Source: Ailurus styani
Lineage: Eukaryota; Chordata; Mammalia; Carnivora; Ailuridae
Reading direction: 5' to 3'
Assembly: GCA_002007465.1 (NCBI GenBank)
Contig: LNAC01000762.1
Location: forward strand, 1,069,555 to 1,133,554
Length of the DNA: 64,000 nucleotides
Shown here: positions 1 through 11,258 of the stretch, in pieces
How positions within the stretch are numbered: the stretch's first letter is position 1
Layout of the letters: every line of letters begins with the position of its first letter
Notes under the pieces: model-generated
Seen by the model: only the letters and a program-made list of their open reading frames with translations
What the model was told of the DNA's origin: nothing
Databases searched by the model: none
Made by a program: the position numbers and the translations under genes

Positions 1-247
1 ACGTTCAGATGCACAGGGTCACTGAGGCTGGTCTGATCCGTCTGGCACCTGTACTCCCCACTGTCCTCTTTTCTGGCCTTAAAGCTGTAGCTGGACTGGA
101 CCAGGGTTGCGATGGAGCTCCCATTATGGAACCACTGGGTGACATGGTCTGCAGCGGTGTGGGCCCCCTGGCACCTCAGGGTCACGGGATCTTCCTGGAG
201 CACATTGACCCATGGGGGCTGGAGGTCCAGCACAGCCTTCGGGAGAC
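1..247 (-). CDS. FCGR2B: FCGR2B coding exon 3 (Ig domain 1), 3' end outside window
   Basis: After the acceptor CATCAG the frame reads [12 protein letters not shown] and continues through Cys70, the WFHNGS motif and SGEYRCQT to [10 protein letters not shown], where the window ends a few codons short of the expected donor. This is the membrane-distal Ig-like domain of a low-affinity Fc-gamma receptor. Confidence 0.93.
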
Positions 248-699
248 CTGATGAAAGGCAGAGAGAGGAGGAAGCAGGAGGAAAGGGGGCCCCAAGAGCC
301 AAAGCGGCCCCCAAATTTCAGGCAATGAAGCGCCTCTGGTCCTTCTGAGGACATCAAGAGGGAACGCAGCCCAGACTGTTGTGTAACTGTAGGGAATTCC
401 TCTCACTCATGCATCCCACCACAGGGGCCCCCGGGAAGCCGGGGTCCACTCGGGGAGCTTGACTGTTCCTCAGGAAGACAGGGCAAGGTAACAGAAAGGG
501 AGAAGGGGCAAAGCAAACACTAGAAATAAATGTACACCTCACCAGGGGTCACATCTGAGGCAGTTCTTTCTTTCCTTTTTTTCTTCCTTCTCTTCCTTCC
601 CTTCCTTCCCTTCCTTTCCTCCTTTCCCCCTTTCCTTCCTTCCTTCCTTCCTTCCTCCCTCCCTTTCTTTTTCTTTCTCTCTCTCTCTCTGTCTCTCTG

Positions 700-785
<86 letters not shown>

Positions 786-3700
786 CACATACATACCTTT
801 CTGGAACTTACTTTCTTCCCCTGTAAACAGAGACATTTTGAATATTAGTGGATAAACTCTCTCCAGAGCCAGATGAAGGCCTCTGGTGGAGGTATCCGGC
901 ATGAATCAGACATCAGGTTTCTGTTTCTGACCTGATGTCAATCTTTGTCCCTTAAAATAGACCTATCTTCACACCCAAGTACAGAGGAGTCTCTGTGGCC
1001 TCAGGGGCATAAAGAAAAAGGCTGGAGGGCCACTCTAGGGTTCAATGCCCCAGGGAGAACCGTACCCCACCCTCCCTGAGATCCTTGGGAGGCAGGGAGC
1101 TTCTTGCTATAGAGAAAGAAGTGCCCAGCAGAGTCGAGGTCACCAAGCTGCAATCAGAGGTATCGCCTCCTAGTTCTGTCCAGGAAAACAAGCCCTGAAG
1201 CCCTCAGATTCACGCGAAGTGGAGGATTTATCAACACAGGAGATAACCTTGGCTGATGGAGGGATTTTGCGTGCAGCTGAGACTAAAAATATCTGGGTTC
1301 TTGATTTGACTGAGAGAGGATGAGTTATTTTCTGTGACAGTATCTGTGACCTCTCACCCTAACAGAACCAGAAGGATTAAAGCACCCGTGCACTGTGGCT
1401 GCCTATCCTCTGCTCCTTGGGAAAAGGGGAAAGAGAAAGGGGAGAGGGAGAGGGCCAGGCCATCTCCTTCCTGGCCCCGCCCAGGTACTAGGTTGCTGGT
1501 GCATTCAAGGGCACCTCCAGGTGGGGCGCTGGAGCAGAGGAAGAGTGTGGCTGGGGGTGGGAGAGGATGTGGGTGGAGTCCTTACCAGGTGTCCCAGCAA
1601 CTGGAGCTGTAAGAGGGAAAGTGAAGATCAGCCCAGAGTTTAGATTTGATGATTCATCACTACAAGAATCACTTCCAAAAAAAAAAAAATCCCCTCCATG
1701 CAAATCCCTGTAACTCCCTTGCCCTTTCCTGTCTCTGTTAAATCCAGCTGTACTCTCCACGCCTTTACTTGTTCAGCTGTGTGTTACTAGAATGACCACA
1801 CAAGCAGGCAGATCGGTATCTCTATAAATTCGTGGTCACCGTATTCAAAGGGACATTGAACTGCCACTCTGACACTTTTCTCTAGTAAATTTGCTCTGCT
1901 GTTCTCAGCAGCAACGCTCATCTTTTCCTCGCTCCCAAAACTTTCCTGTCTTCTGCCTCCAATCCCTTCTTGCTCAAAGTGGCTGCCTTCCTTCATTCTT
2001 CACAGAAAACAAAAGCAATTGGACAGGAAATTTCACACCTTCCCCCAACTCAAATATCTAACCTCTCTGCCCCTCTGCCCAACTTCCTTTCTTGCTGTTC
2101 CCTGGGGAAAGTCTCCCTCCTCCTCTCCAAGGCCAGTCTCCATCCTGGTTCACAGTCCCTGTCACCCTCACAAGGATTTCCCTCTCTCTGTTATTCTCAT
2201 GTTCTTCTGCATCACCAATTTCTCCTCAGCTGGTTCTTTCCATTAACATAAGCATGGTCCAGATCTTTCATATATTAAAAAAAAGCTTCTCACTTGATCC
2301 GTCATATAATTCCAAAATTATTTCTCTGCTCCCTTTCACAGCCAGATTTCTCAGGGTTTTTTTTTTTCTACATGGACTGTACTCATTTCTACCCCTTCCA
2401 GTCACTGTTTCATTCTCCACAATTTGGGCTCCGTCTTCACCAGCCCACTACAACTTTTCTCTCTCATTCTTCCCCAGGTAAGTGTACATCCTCACCATCT
2501 CCCCAGTCACTTGTGCCTGAAAACTGTAAGTCACCTTTATTCCCCCCCTCTCTCCCAAGCCCCCTCCCCATTCACCTCAGTGAATCTCGTTGATTCTGCT
2601 TCCGACTCAGGCCTCGAGTCCATCAACTTCCCTCCATGCTCATGGCCGCCATGTTAGTTTAGCTTTCTCTGCCTCCTAACTCCTCTCCTCATTCCTTTGT
2701 CCCCCATAATCCATTTTCCACAGAAAGACTAGAGTTATTTTTAAAATACCAGGTCCAATAATATCTCTCCCCTGCTTAGAAGACTTCAAGGGCCTTTCTT
2801 TGCTCTTGAAATAAAAGTACATATTTAAGAGGCTACACAGGACAAGGGCCCTGCTCACCTCTCCCACCTCATCTCAAGCTCTTCTTCCCCTACTCGCTGA
2901 GCTCCCATAAATTAGCCCTCTTTAAATTCTTCACACTTGGGGCTTTGTGAATGCAGATCTCTCCTCTAGACCTGTTTTATTTATCTCTTCAAATGGCTAG
3001 ATCCTTGCCATGCTCAAATTCCCCGGCTCGTGTCACGTCCTCAGAAAATGCTTTCCTTATCATACTGTTTATCATCCTCTCTTCTTCTCCACAAAGAACG
3101 TTCTCATCACAGTATCCTGTTTACATCTTCATGGCCCTTTCCAATTTATATTTATACCCGTGTGTCGGTTTATTCGTTGTTTATATCTCCCAGGAGAATG
3201 GAAGCTCAGAGAGGGCAGTAGCCTCATCAATTTTATTTGCCAATGCTCTGGAAATCACTTATTGAATGAGTCAGGGTGAGAGATAAAAGGGGCCACAATT
3301 GTATTGACAATAGGATGTGAAGAATATATGCACATGAGAGAAAACATTTTTTTAAGATTTTATTTATTTGAGAGAGAAAGAGTGAGAGAGAACTCTAGCT
3401 GGGTGGGGGGCAGAGGGAGAGGCAGAAGCAGACCCCTTGCTGGAAGGGAGCCTGACTTTATCCCGGGACTCCAGGATCATGACCTGAGCTGAAGGCAGGT
3501 GATTCACTGACTGAGCCACCCAGGTGCCCACACATGAGAGAAATTTAATAGGCAAAACTGGGGGAAGCTGGCCCTTGATAAGAGTGAGGATAATGTGAGT
3601 GGATGGCTAGGGAACAGGTTACTCATGCTCAAACAAACATAAATGTTAGGAAGAGGAGTACATTTGTAAGAGGAAGATGATAAGTTGAGTTTGAGTTTAT

Positions 3701-5713
3701 TTTGTTTCCGAGCTGCCATATCAATGTGGAGGTGTCCAACCACCAGGTAGAAACACAAAATTGTAGTTGACGTAAGAAAGAAAGACAGGTTTGGAAGTTG
3801 TTGACATAGAAGTGATAGCTGAAAACCAGAGTGTGTCAGATTGGCAAGAGGGACAGTGTAGAAAGAAGTAGAACCTAGGAGGAGGGGAAGAGGAGCAATA
3901 AGAAAGAGATGAGAAGAACAGAGAGAAGTCATCAGCCATTTATTCATTCCACACTTAACAAACAGTCATGAATACACACTCAATAGAGTCATTGTAAGGC
4001 AGACAAAGACCCTGTGCTTTAGGTCAGGAAGGCTGTCTGTCTTGTTCACTGGTAAATCTCCAAGTCCTAGAACAGGGCCTGTTCATGCATTTATTTAATG
4101 TTTAAACAAGGCAGTTTGTGGAATCTGTAGAAAGCAGGAAATGCAGTGTCCCCATTGCCTGGCTGTAGAGGAAGATCCACTTGGGCCAACAGGAATGTGG
4201 TGAAGAGGGTGGAATGGGAGCCTTAGTTAGTTGGCAGTGGAGCAGCTCTGGAGGCATTTCTGAAGCGCAGTGACTCAGCGGCCCTGGAAGATGCCATGGC
4301 CTCGGTGGGTAGCACGGATTCAGAGGAGAGGAGACAGGAGCAATGGAGATGGGGTCAGAGGCTATTGTCAAAGCTGGGTTCTTGAAGAATGAAGATCTAA
4401 ATATGGTGGCCCAAATAAGAATGGGAAAAATGGAGCAAATCCCGGGTGTCTTAGCAGAAGGGCAAAGGGAAGAAAAGATCACGTTTTGCCCAGGAGTCTT
4501 ACCCAGGTGACCGGCACATTGGTAGCAGAGATGGGCAGTCATATCACCTCTCCAGGCCTGAGCTTCCTCACGTGGAAAATGAGGTAGCTTAATGCTTCTT
4601 TCACATGTTATTCTACTTCAGTCCATTTTATGCTGCTCATGAAGGAACACTCTCTCTTCTTCACCTCCACTTCTTATCCCAGTATCATCTAGCCTTGAAG
4701 GCCAAGGGCTCCCCAAGATGACCAGATTTTATAATCAGTCATAGCACCTGACTCGAGAGGGGCTCCATGTCTTCCTCTGGGGCCACTGTAAGGTGTATTT
4801 GAGGGTGGAAACTCTAGGAGTTGAGCTTGGAGAGGTGACCCTGGCAATACGGCCCCCTAGCTGGCCTCCTTAGACTTCCTCCCACCCAGCACCAACAGCC
4901 CCTGGCCCTCCGTGCCGGCCTAGGACCCTGACTTTCTCCCTGATCACAGCCAGGACCTGTCCCCCTGCGTGTGTGCGAGGAAGCCTGAGTGATTTCTCTG
5001 GTCCTACAACTGACGATTCCAGAATTGCCCAGGTTGTGTGTTCTCTCAACCCCTGTGCCCTGGATAACCCAGACCCTCTTCGGTTCTTCCCAGGGAAATC
5101 TAATACATACACAGAATAAGCTTCTGCTGCCTGACAGAGAATGGCTACTGCCGCCCCCCTCACCTAAGTGACCTGTTGCTTCTTCCCTATTTATCTAAGA
5201 CACCATTAGTCCTTCCACCCGAGATTTGGTCCCTGTGACACACAAACTTCTAAGGAAGGAAAACACCGTGGCCACTCATTAGTCACTCAAGTCTAGGTCA
5301 CTAGACTTTCCCAGAGCAGGTTCAGATGTAGGTGGTAGCAGAACACCAGGGACCTGGCTGCCTAGCGATATTGGGCAAAAGACACTAAAAACTACAACAA
5401 AAACTCTGCCACTTTTATCATTTGCCCAGGCCAGTAAGTTTGTCAGAGTTTGATCTTCATCAGCCTGCTTCACCCTCCTCATTTTCCTGAACGCTTCCCA
5501 CGCTCCCCTCATCCTTGCCAAAGCTCAGCCCGACCCGGGGAAGCAGCAGCTGAGTTAGGAAAGTGCACCTGCCTCTGTCCATCATGAGGACACTGACTCA
5601 CCCAGAAATAGCAGAGCTGTCCACAGCAGCATGTCACCCAAAGGACGGCGGGGCACGCAATTAGCCCAGTCACTATCAGCAGCAGGGATGGGGAGGAATG
5701 AGGGGATCCACAT
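1..5713 (-). CDS. FCGR2B: FCGR2B, 5' part (low-affinity inhibitory Fc-gamma receptor IIB), cut by window start
   Basis: Type I membrane receptor for IgG immune complexes. In the known family it carries an ITIM and damps B-cell and myeloid signalling. Three coding exons are visible: 5713-5602 (112 nt), 1606-1586 (21 nt) and 247-1 (incomplete), all phase 1 with GT/AG junctions. Spliced, they give about 126 residues: a long leader beginning MWIPSFLP with hydrophobic core [10 protein letters not shown], then PVAGTP, then Ig domain 1 with Cys70 and Cys112 and the DSGEYRC signature. The leader closely resembles the human FCGR2B/2C leader and not that of FCGR2A, which decides the assignment. An N-glycosylation sequon sits at Asn86. 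Ig domain 2, membrane, ITIM and 3' exons lie beyond position 1, so inhibitory function is inferred from the family. FCGR2C-like paralogues cannot be excluded without those exons. Confidence 0.93.
248..1585 (-). other. FCGR2B: FCGR2B intron 2
   Basis: 1.34 kb between the mini-exon and the Ig1 exon. It contains a long pyrimidine/CA simple-repeat tract (563-783). I recognise no interspersed element or gene in the remainder. Confidence 0.85.
563..783. repeat. Compound microsatellite (CCTT)n-(CT)n-(CA)n
   Basis: A continuous polypyrimidine tract of CCTT/CTTT units (about 563-667) passes into CT/GTCTCT units (about 668-730) and ends with an uninterrupted CA run (731-783). It lies in FCGR2B intron 2. 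Confidence 0.95.
1586..1606 (-). CDS. FCGR2B: FCGR2B coding exon 2 (21-nt mini-exon)
   Basis: A 21-nt exon encodes the end of the leader (PVAGTP), bounded by acceptor CTTACAG and donor GTAAGG. The 21-nt size matches the second signal exon found in Fc-gamma receptor genes and the equivalent exon of FCGR3A in this window. Confidence 0.92.
1900..3265 (+). mobile_element. L2 LINE relic, 3' half
   Basis: The pyrimidine-rich text follows the L2 ORF2 3' region and tail as I know it: 'ctgcatcaccaatttctcc', then 'ctcccctgcttagaagactt', ending in the 'gaatggaagctcagagaggg' and 'attgaatgag' L2 terminus. It is antisense to FCGR2B. The left boundary is approximate. Confidence 0.7.
3346..3530 (-). mobile_element. 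CanSINE
   Basis: Starts TTTTTTTAAGATTTTATTT and ends CCACCCAGGTGCCC. It is flanked by target duplications CACATGAGAGAAA at 3331-3343 and 3531-3543. Confidence 0.95.
4030..4105 (+). mobile_element. L2 3'-end fragment
   Basis: A short stretch around 'cttgttcactggtaaatctc' and 'agaacagggcctg' matches the L2 terminal region. It is ancient and weak. Confidence 0.45.
4535..4610 (-). mobile_element. MIR fragment
   Basis: 'tcacctctccaggcctgagc' followed by 'aaaatgaggtagctt' matches the reverse complement of the MIR core. Confidence 0.5.
5602..5713 (-). CDS. FCGR2B: FCGR2B coding exon 1 (signal peptide)
   Basis: It encodes 37 residues plus one base. The ATG is at 5713-5711 and the donor GTGAGTCAG begins at 5601. 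The open frame runs upstream only to a GTG, so 5713 is the first ATG. A second in-frame Met (residue 28) lies right before the hydrophobic core. The context around the first ATG is weak (T at -3). Confidence 0.93.
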
Positions 5714-5814
5714 CAACCGCTGGCTCACGTCGGCTCCAGCAGCACCAGGGTGGCAGGCAGAGGCTTCTCTTGACACTTGACAGATTGCACCCGAGAGGAC
5801 AAATTCTGAAGTCC

Positions 5815-5830
5815 AAAAGAGGAAGTGAAA
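5815..5830 (+). promoter_or_regulatory. PU.1 site / ETS-IRF composite element upstream of FCGR2B
   Basis: The sequence AAAAGAGGAAGTGAAA contains an exact PU.1 consensus (AAAGAGGAAGTG). Its GGAAGTGAAA at 5821-5830 is a perfect match to the ETS-IRF composite GGAANNGAAA bound by PU.1 with IRF4 or IRF8 in B and myeloid cells. It lies about 105 bp upstream of the FCGR2B ATG, in the expected proximal promoter. Binding itself is inferred. Confidence 0.65.
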
Positions 5831-6311
5831 AGAAATGTTGTTTTATCATAGGCTCCTCCCCTTCCACCCTTTTTCCTCTCAACTGTTCCCTCCCAGAAGT
5901 CAGAGCTTCCCAGAATGGGTCTGGCTCAGCCCAATTCCAAATTCACAGAAATTTTAGAAACAGGAAAACAACTTCTTCCTCTTCTTTTGGGACACAGCTA
6001 GGCTCAACGTCTGTGCGTATGAGGGGGAACGGTCACCAAATCCAGCTCAGAACCTATCTGTTCCTACCTCTTTAGAAAAAGCAACGGAGCAGAAGATGCA
6101 GCCAGGCTTCTCTGACTTCTAGCTCCATTTGAAGGCCCAAATGCTTCTGAAACTGGTGATGGTGGGCTTGAGGCCACCCACCATCATTTGATTTTCTTTG
6201 TTATCATAACCTCTGACTTACTCTTGGATTGTGGAGCAAAAACAAGGATGTGTGTGAGGGTGGCACTAGGGTGGTTACACTCATCCTCTTATTTCCCTCT
6301 GGCATTCATTC

Positions 6312-6525
6312 TTTTTTTTTAAGATTGATTGATTGATGGGCGCCTGGGTGGCTCAGTGGGTTAAAGCCTCTGCTTTCGGCTCAGGTCATGATCTCAGGGT
6401 CCTGGGATCGAGGCCCATATCGGGCTCTCTGCTCGGCAGGGAGCCTGCTTCCTCCTCTCTCTCTGCCTACTTGTGATCTCTCTCTCTCTGTGTCAAATAA
6501 AGAAATAAAATCTTTAAAAAAAAAA

Positions 6526-6561
<36 letters not shown>

Positions 6562-6740
6562 TGAGAGTGCACTCATGTGTGTGCTTGTGTGGGAACGGGG
6601 AAGGGCAGAGGGAGAGGGACAGAAGAAGACTCCCCAGTGAGCGCAATGCCAGACATGGGGCTTCATCTCCTAACCCTGAGATCATGACCTGAGCTGAAAT
6701 CAGGAGTTGGACACCCAACTGACTGAGCCACCCAGGCACC
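6312..6740 (-). mobile_element. CanSINE, split by a younger CanSINE
   Basis: The minus-strand element begins at 6312, is interrupted at 6338-6525, and resumes to CCACCCAGGCACCT at 6740. Its own target duplications (CATTCATTCTTTT) are at 6303 and 6746. Confidence 0.9.
6338..6525 (+). mobile_element. CanSINE nested inside another CanSINE
   Basis: Young subfamily copy (GGGCGCCTGGGTGGCTCAG, then GTGGGTTAAAGCC). It is flanked by GATTGATT repeats of the host element. Confidence 0.93.
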
Positions 6741-6965
6741 TCTCACATTCATTCTTTTGCTTGTTCCTTCAACAGATAATTTTTTGAACACCAACTCATC
6801 CCCTGGTTCTTTATGTTTGCCATCTTCAATCCCATCACTGTTCCCATCACTCTGGCATGGTGAAGGAGCATGGGCCTTGGAGCTATGTAAGTGTAGTTTT
6901 GAATGCCAGCTCAGATGGATTGTCAAAAATGAAGGTAATCATGCCTATCCTTCAAGCAAGATTTC

Positions 6966-7200
6966 TCGGCCCCAGTACTTTTGACATTTTGGATCAAATA
7001 GTTCTCAATGTGGCAAACTATCCTGTACATTGTAGATTGATTAGGAACGTCTCTGGCCCCACCCACTAGATGACAGTGGCACAGTTGAGCCCACTAGTTG
7101 ACAGTTTCACAACCCCTAGTTGTGAAAATAAAAATGTCTCTAGACATTGACTAATGTTCTCCAAAAGGCAAAATTGCCCCTGGTTGAGAATCACTGCACT
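6966..7200 (-). mobile_element. MER20-like hAT-Charlie DNA transposon
   Basis: The text 'ttttgacattttggatcaaa', 'cccacccactagatgacag' and 'gcccctggttgagaatcact' follows the reverse of a non-autonomous hAT-Charlie element ending in GGTTGAGAAnCACTG. The exact subfamily name is from memory. Confidence 0.65.
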
Positions 7201-7565
7201 CAAGGTTTTCGGAAAAGAAAAGAAAATTTGAGTAATAACAAAATACCGGGTGCATCATGCGTATCCAATGAAGGCTAGTTTCCTTTTCCTGCTTTCTGTC
7301 ATCATCCTCATCACCGTTCATTCACCCTCAACATCTCCAGAACATAAATTGCTCTTCTTGGGGCCCCTTTCTGGGGACTCTTTCCTAAATGCTCTCACAG
7401 GAAGCAAGTTGTAAGACTCAAGAAATAACACTGTAAAATCTCTTCTCATACCCATAATCTTCAGAAATCCTCAGCCCATCAGCCACAGGCTTTTACTACT
7501 GGCCCCATTCCATGCTCCTACCCTAATCTACTTCCAGCCCTTATCGATATTTAGGTGAATTTCTT

Positions 7566-7764
7566 TTTTTTTTTTAAGATTTTATTTATTTATTTGATAC
7601 AGAGAGAGAGATTACAAGTAGGCAGAGAGGCAGGCAGAGAGAGAGAGGAGGAAGCAGGCTCCCTGCGGGGCAGAGAGCCCGATGCGGGCCTCGATCCCAG
7701 GACCCTGAGATCATGACCTGAGCCGAAGGCAGGGGCTTTAACCCACTGAGCCACCCAGGTGCCC
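7566..7764 (-). mobile_element. CanSINE
   Basis: Young-subfamily copy (GGCTTTAACCCACTGAG). Target duplications TTTAGGTGAATTTCTT lie at about 7550-7565 and 7765-7780. Confidence 0.95.
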
Positions 7765-7784
7765 TTTAGGTGAATTTCTTGACC

Positions 7785-8125
7785 AGTGACAAGACTCCAA
7801 TGATCTGACATCAATACTTCAAAAATATCATTAGAAACTGATAAAGTTAACTTGTATATTAAGACCCTACAAAATGGAAGCCCCACTGCCAGTGGCCTGG
7901 CCCATGACATAAAATCTAAACCTAAGTCGGCTTGCACTTACAGGAAACACCTGTCAAGGAAAGCTTACATACGCCAATCACAATCTTCCAACTCAACTTT
8001 AGCTAGCTTACCTTATCCTAGAAAATAGGACCTGCTGACCTCATAGGAAAATCCCCAAATGTCTAGAAAATCAAGCCATTTTCTACTTCCCTCTTCTATT
8101 GTTCTATAAAACTCACTTTTCCTGG
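7785..8125 (+). other. Possible LTR-like fragment
   Basis: The layout resembles the U3 region of a class I retroviral LTR: 'gccaatcacaatcttcc', an A/T-poor middle and a TATA-like 'tctataaaactcac' at about 8103. I found no second copy in the window, so this is tentative. It is followed by a roughly 30-bp CanSINE head fragment. Confidence 0.3.
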
Positions 8126-8532
8126 GACACCTGGGTAGCTCAGTTGCTACAGTGATGTACACCGTAAAACACCGCACAATCCTCAACCCAGTAGCACATC
8201 CCTTGTAGTTACTAATTTAGTTCTGTGAGACGTAAGGCTTAAGTAAGGAAATGGGATCCTCAATTTTCAAAGAATCAAGCATGTCACCTTCCAGCATACC
8301 CACTTAGTTGATGTCTAAGAACCATGGTCCTGGAAGCTGTAGACATCTATAAACATGGCAAAGTCTTACTAAGGCAAGCTAGAATTACAATGGATATTAT
8401 GGGAAACATTCTAGTTTGACAAGATCATTCATTTAAGAAGTGCACTTGAAAGTAAGGTTTCTAACTCAAGCAAACATAATGGGCTACCTATTTTAATTGG
8501 TATGCAGAAGCTTCCAAAAGTCTTCAAGTTTC

Positions 8533-8704
8533 CAAAATTTATTTATTTATTTGACAGAGAGAGAACATGAGAAGGGGGAGGGTCAGAGGGAGAAGCAGAC
8601 TCCCTGCTGAGCAGGGAGCCTGCTGCAGGATTCAATCCTGGAACTCCAGGATCATGACCTGAGCTGAAAGCAGTCACTTAACCAACTGAGCGACCCAGGC
8701 ACCC
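8533..8704 (-). mobile_element. CanSINE
   Basis: TTTATTTATTTATTTGACAGAG through GCGACCCAGGCACCC, in reverse orientation. It is moderately diverged. Confidence 0.88.
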
Positions 8705-9289
8705 TTGAAAGGACTTTTTAAGTAGCTCTATGGTCATAAGTTGACCAAATTGGGAGCTGATATTCAGAGCCCAACAGAAACTTTTTTTTTTTTTAGGCCT
8801 TCTCTCCTGAGCTAAATAAAACTGTATAGTCAGAGGAGAAGAAAAACATTCCAAAGACAAATAGCCATAAATTTAGAACATGGATTCTTTTGATTTCTAA
8901 ATTTTTGAAGATATTTTCCCTGATATAAAGAAGTTATCTAAAGAATATGTAGTTGGCTGAGTGGGTCAACCCTTCAACGTCATTCAGGCTACAACCCAGT
9001 TCTTTGAGGGATTAAAAATAGCTGTTTTTGTCTTATGAGTTGGCTCTTTACAAGAAATGCAACTCTACAAGGAATTCAAAACTCACCTATTCTTTTTGCC
9101 AATTCCAAAACCATCTGTATTCTTTTCAGAAGGCTTGTGGTACTGTCCCATTCTGGATTCAGGGAATGGAAGTCCTTCTCGGAGGAACTTGCACTCTTCC
9201 CCCGGGCTTTTGAAATAAAAACATACTTCCCACTCTCCTCTAGGAACTCCTATCCGGTCTGTCTCTGAAATGCAAACTTCACATGGGTA

Positions 9290-9698
9290 ATTCTTTTCTG
9301 TTTTGTTTTGTTTTTGTTTTTAGCTTCAGAGGTAGAATTTAGTGATTAAATCAGTTGCATATAACACCCAGTGCTCATTACATTATATCAAGTGCCCTCC
9401 TTAATGCCCATCCCCCAATTCTCCCTTCCCTCCCCTCAACTCCCCTCCAGCACCCCTCCGTTTGTTTCCTAGAGTTCATCATCACTTGTGGTTTGCATTC
9501 CTCTCAATGTTCATCTTATTTTATTTTTCCTTCCTTTTCCCTATGTTCATCTGTTTTGTTTCTTAAATTCCACATATCAGTGAAATCATGTGATAATTGT
9601 CTTTCTCTGACTGACTTATATCACTTAGCATAATACCCTCTGGTTCCATCCACATCATTGCAACTGTCAAGATTTTTCTTTTTGATGGCTGAGTAGCA

Positions 9699-9755
<57 letters not shown>

Positions 9756-10005
9756 CACATACATACAATCTTCTTTATCCATTCATCTGTCAGTGAACAT
9801 CTGGGTTCTTTCCCTAGTTTGGTTATTATAGACATTGCTGCTGTAAACATTGGAGTGCAGGTCCCCTTCTGATCACTGTGTTTGTATCCTTTGGATAAAT
9901 ACCTAGTAGTGCTATTGCTGAGTTATAGGATAGCTCTATTTTTAAGTTTTTGAGCAACCTCCATACTTTTTTCCAGAATGGCTGCACCAGTTTGCATTTA
10001 GGGAC
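9290..10005 (-). mobile_element. L1 3' end, 5'-truncated, reverse orientation
   Basis: The reversed tail (T-rich 9300-9325) is followed by the complement of the L1 3' UTR and last ORF2 section, including 'ttgatggctgagtagcattcc' around a TG repeat. It ends at 'ctgcaccagtttgcattt'. Confidence 0.85.
9703..9752. repeat. (TG)n microsatellite inside L1
   Basis: About 25 uninterrupted GT units at the place where L1 copies often carry a TA/TG repeat. Confidence 0.95.
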
Positions 10006-10882
10006 ATAATTCTTAACAGAAAAAAAGAAAAAGGAAAGATTATTTGGAAATTAGGCAAATGAAAAATCTTTAAAGTTTTCACAAATATTAATAAAAAGTT
10101 TAAACTATCTGAGCAGTTAACCTTAACTTATTCCATCTACCAGAAAAACAATTTGGATACTAGTGTTTTTTAAAATTCCACATATGAGTGAAATCGTATG
10201 ATAATTTTTGCTTTACCATAGCTGCCACATGGCTTTATCAAAGCTTTATCGTAGCTGCTTCATAACTAAAATTTTAAAACAAAAGTTATGAAACCTCTGG
10301 TTGCATCTGTCTGTAGATCTACATATCTATACATGTTATAAATGTGTGATTTTTTTCCTACCTCCGGATGGTATTGCCAAAATTAATCTTAAAGAGTGTT
10401 CTATCTGACTGGTTTAAAGAAAATTAAGCATTTGTATAAGTCAAGTAAGCTCTCAGAAATATAAAAATTAACCTAAATGTTTTTCAAATTCACATGATTT
10501 AGGATAATCTTCGGTAAACAAAAGCTAGTTTAAATTTATTGATTTAATAAAATGAGCATGTTTTTAGAGTTAGCATCATTAAATATAGTACTTCTACTGA
10601 GGTTTACTAAAAGTCAACATAAGCTCATTTTATCTCATCTAGCATCTTATAGAATCTGTCAGCAGGAAAGATAAGTTCAGATGATGGTTAGCTGTTTAAT
10701 GTCCCATGAATTTTTCATGAGTAATCTCAACATAATTATTAAGAACAAGCATATTAAGTAGATATAAGTAAGATAAAAGTTTATAAATGAACTTTTCAAC
10801 AATAATTACGTTTTATGGTACATCTGCTTAAACACAGTTTCCAGGGTGCCTGGGTGGCTCTGTCAGTTAAATTTCAACCTTT

Positions 10883-11080
10883 GGGGGCACCTGGGTGGCT
10901 CAGTTGGTTAAGTGGTTGCCTTTGGCTCAGGTCATGATTCCAGGGTCCTGGGATCGGCTCCCAGCTCAGCGGAGAGCCTGCTTCTCTCTCTCCCTCTGCC
11001 TGCAGCTCTGGTTACTTGTGCTCTCTCTATATCTCTCTGTCAAATAAATAAATAAAATCTTAAAAAAAACATCTTTTAAA
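10883..11080 (+). mobile_element. CanSINE nested in outer SINE
   Basis: Complete element (GGGGGCACCTGGGTGGCTCAG to AAATAAAATCTTAAAAA). It duplicated AAATTTCAACCTTTG of the host SINE (10868-10882 and about 11081-11095). Confidence 0.9.
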
Positions 11081-11258
11081 AAAATTTCAACCTTTGATTT
11101 CAGCTCAGGTCATGATCTCAAGGTCATGTTAGGGCTGTGAGATCAAGGCTGTCATCAAGCCCCTGATCAGGCTCTATGCTCAGTGGAGAGTCTGCTTGTC
11201 CGTCTCCCTCCCCAACTTGCACTCACTCTCTCTCTCTCTCTCTCAAATAAATAAAATC

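Larger units (their letters stand above)
1607..5601 (-). other. FCGR2B: FCGR2B intron 1
   Basis: About 4.0 kb between the two leader exons. It holds an antisense L2 relic, one CanSINE (3346-3530) and a MIR fragment. I see no recognisable element in 3545-4030 or 4620-5600. Confidence 0.85.

Noticed and set aside
731..783. CRISPR-like or other organised repeat array
   Set aside because: All regular repeats in the window are microsatellites, tandem duplicates or transposons. There are no spacers between conserved repeats, and this is mammalian DNA.
530..826. Leu/Phe/Ser-rich open frame resembling a membrane protein
   Set aside because: It is a translated pyrimidine/CA microsatellite in an FCGR2B intron.
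5602..5776. Longer FCGR2B protein starting at 5776
   Set aside because: The codon there is GTG, not ATG. The first ATG in frame is at 5713 and matches the human leader start.
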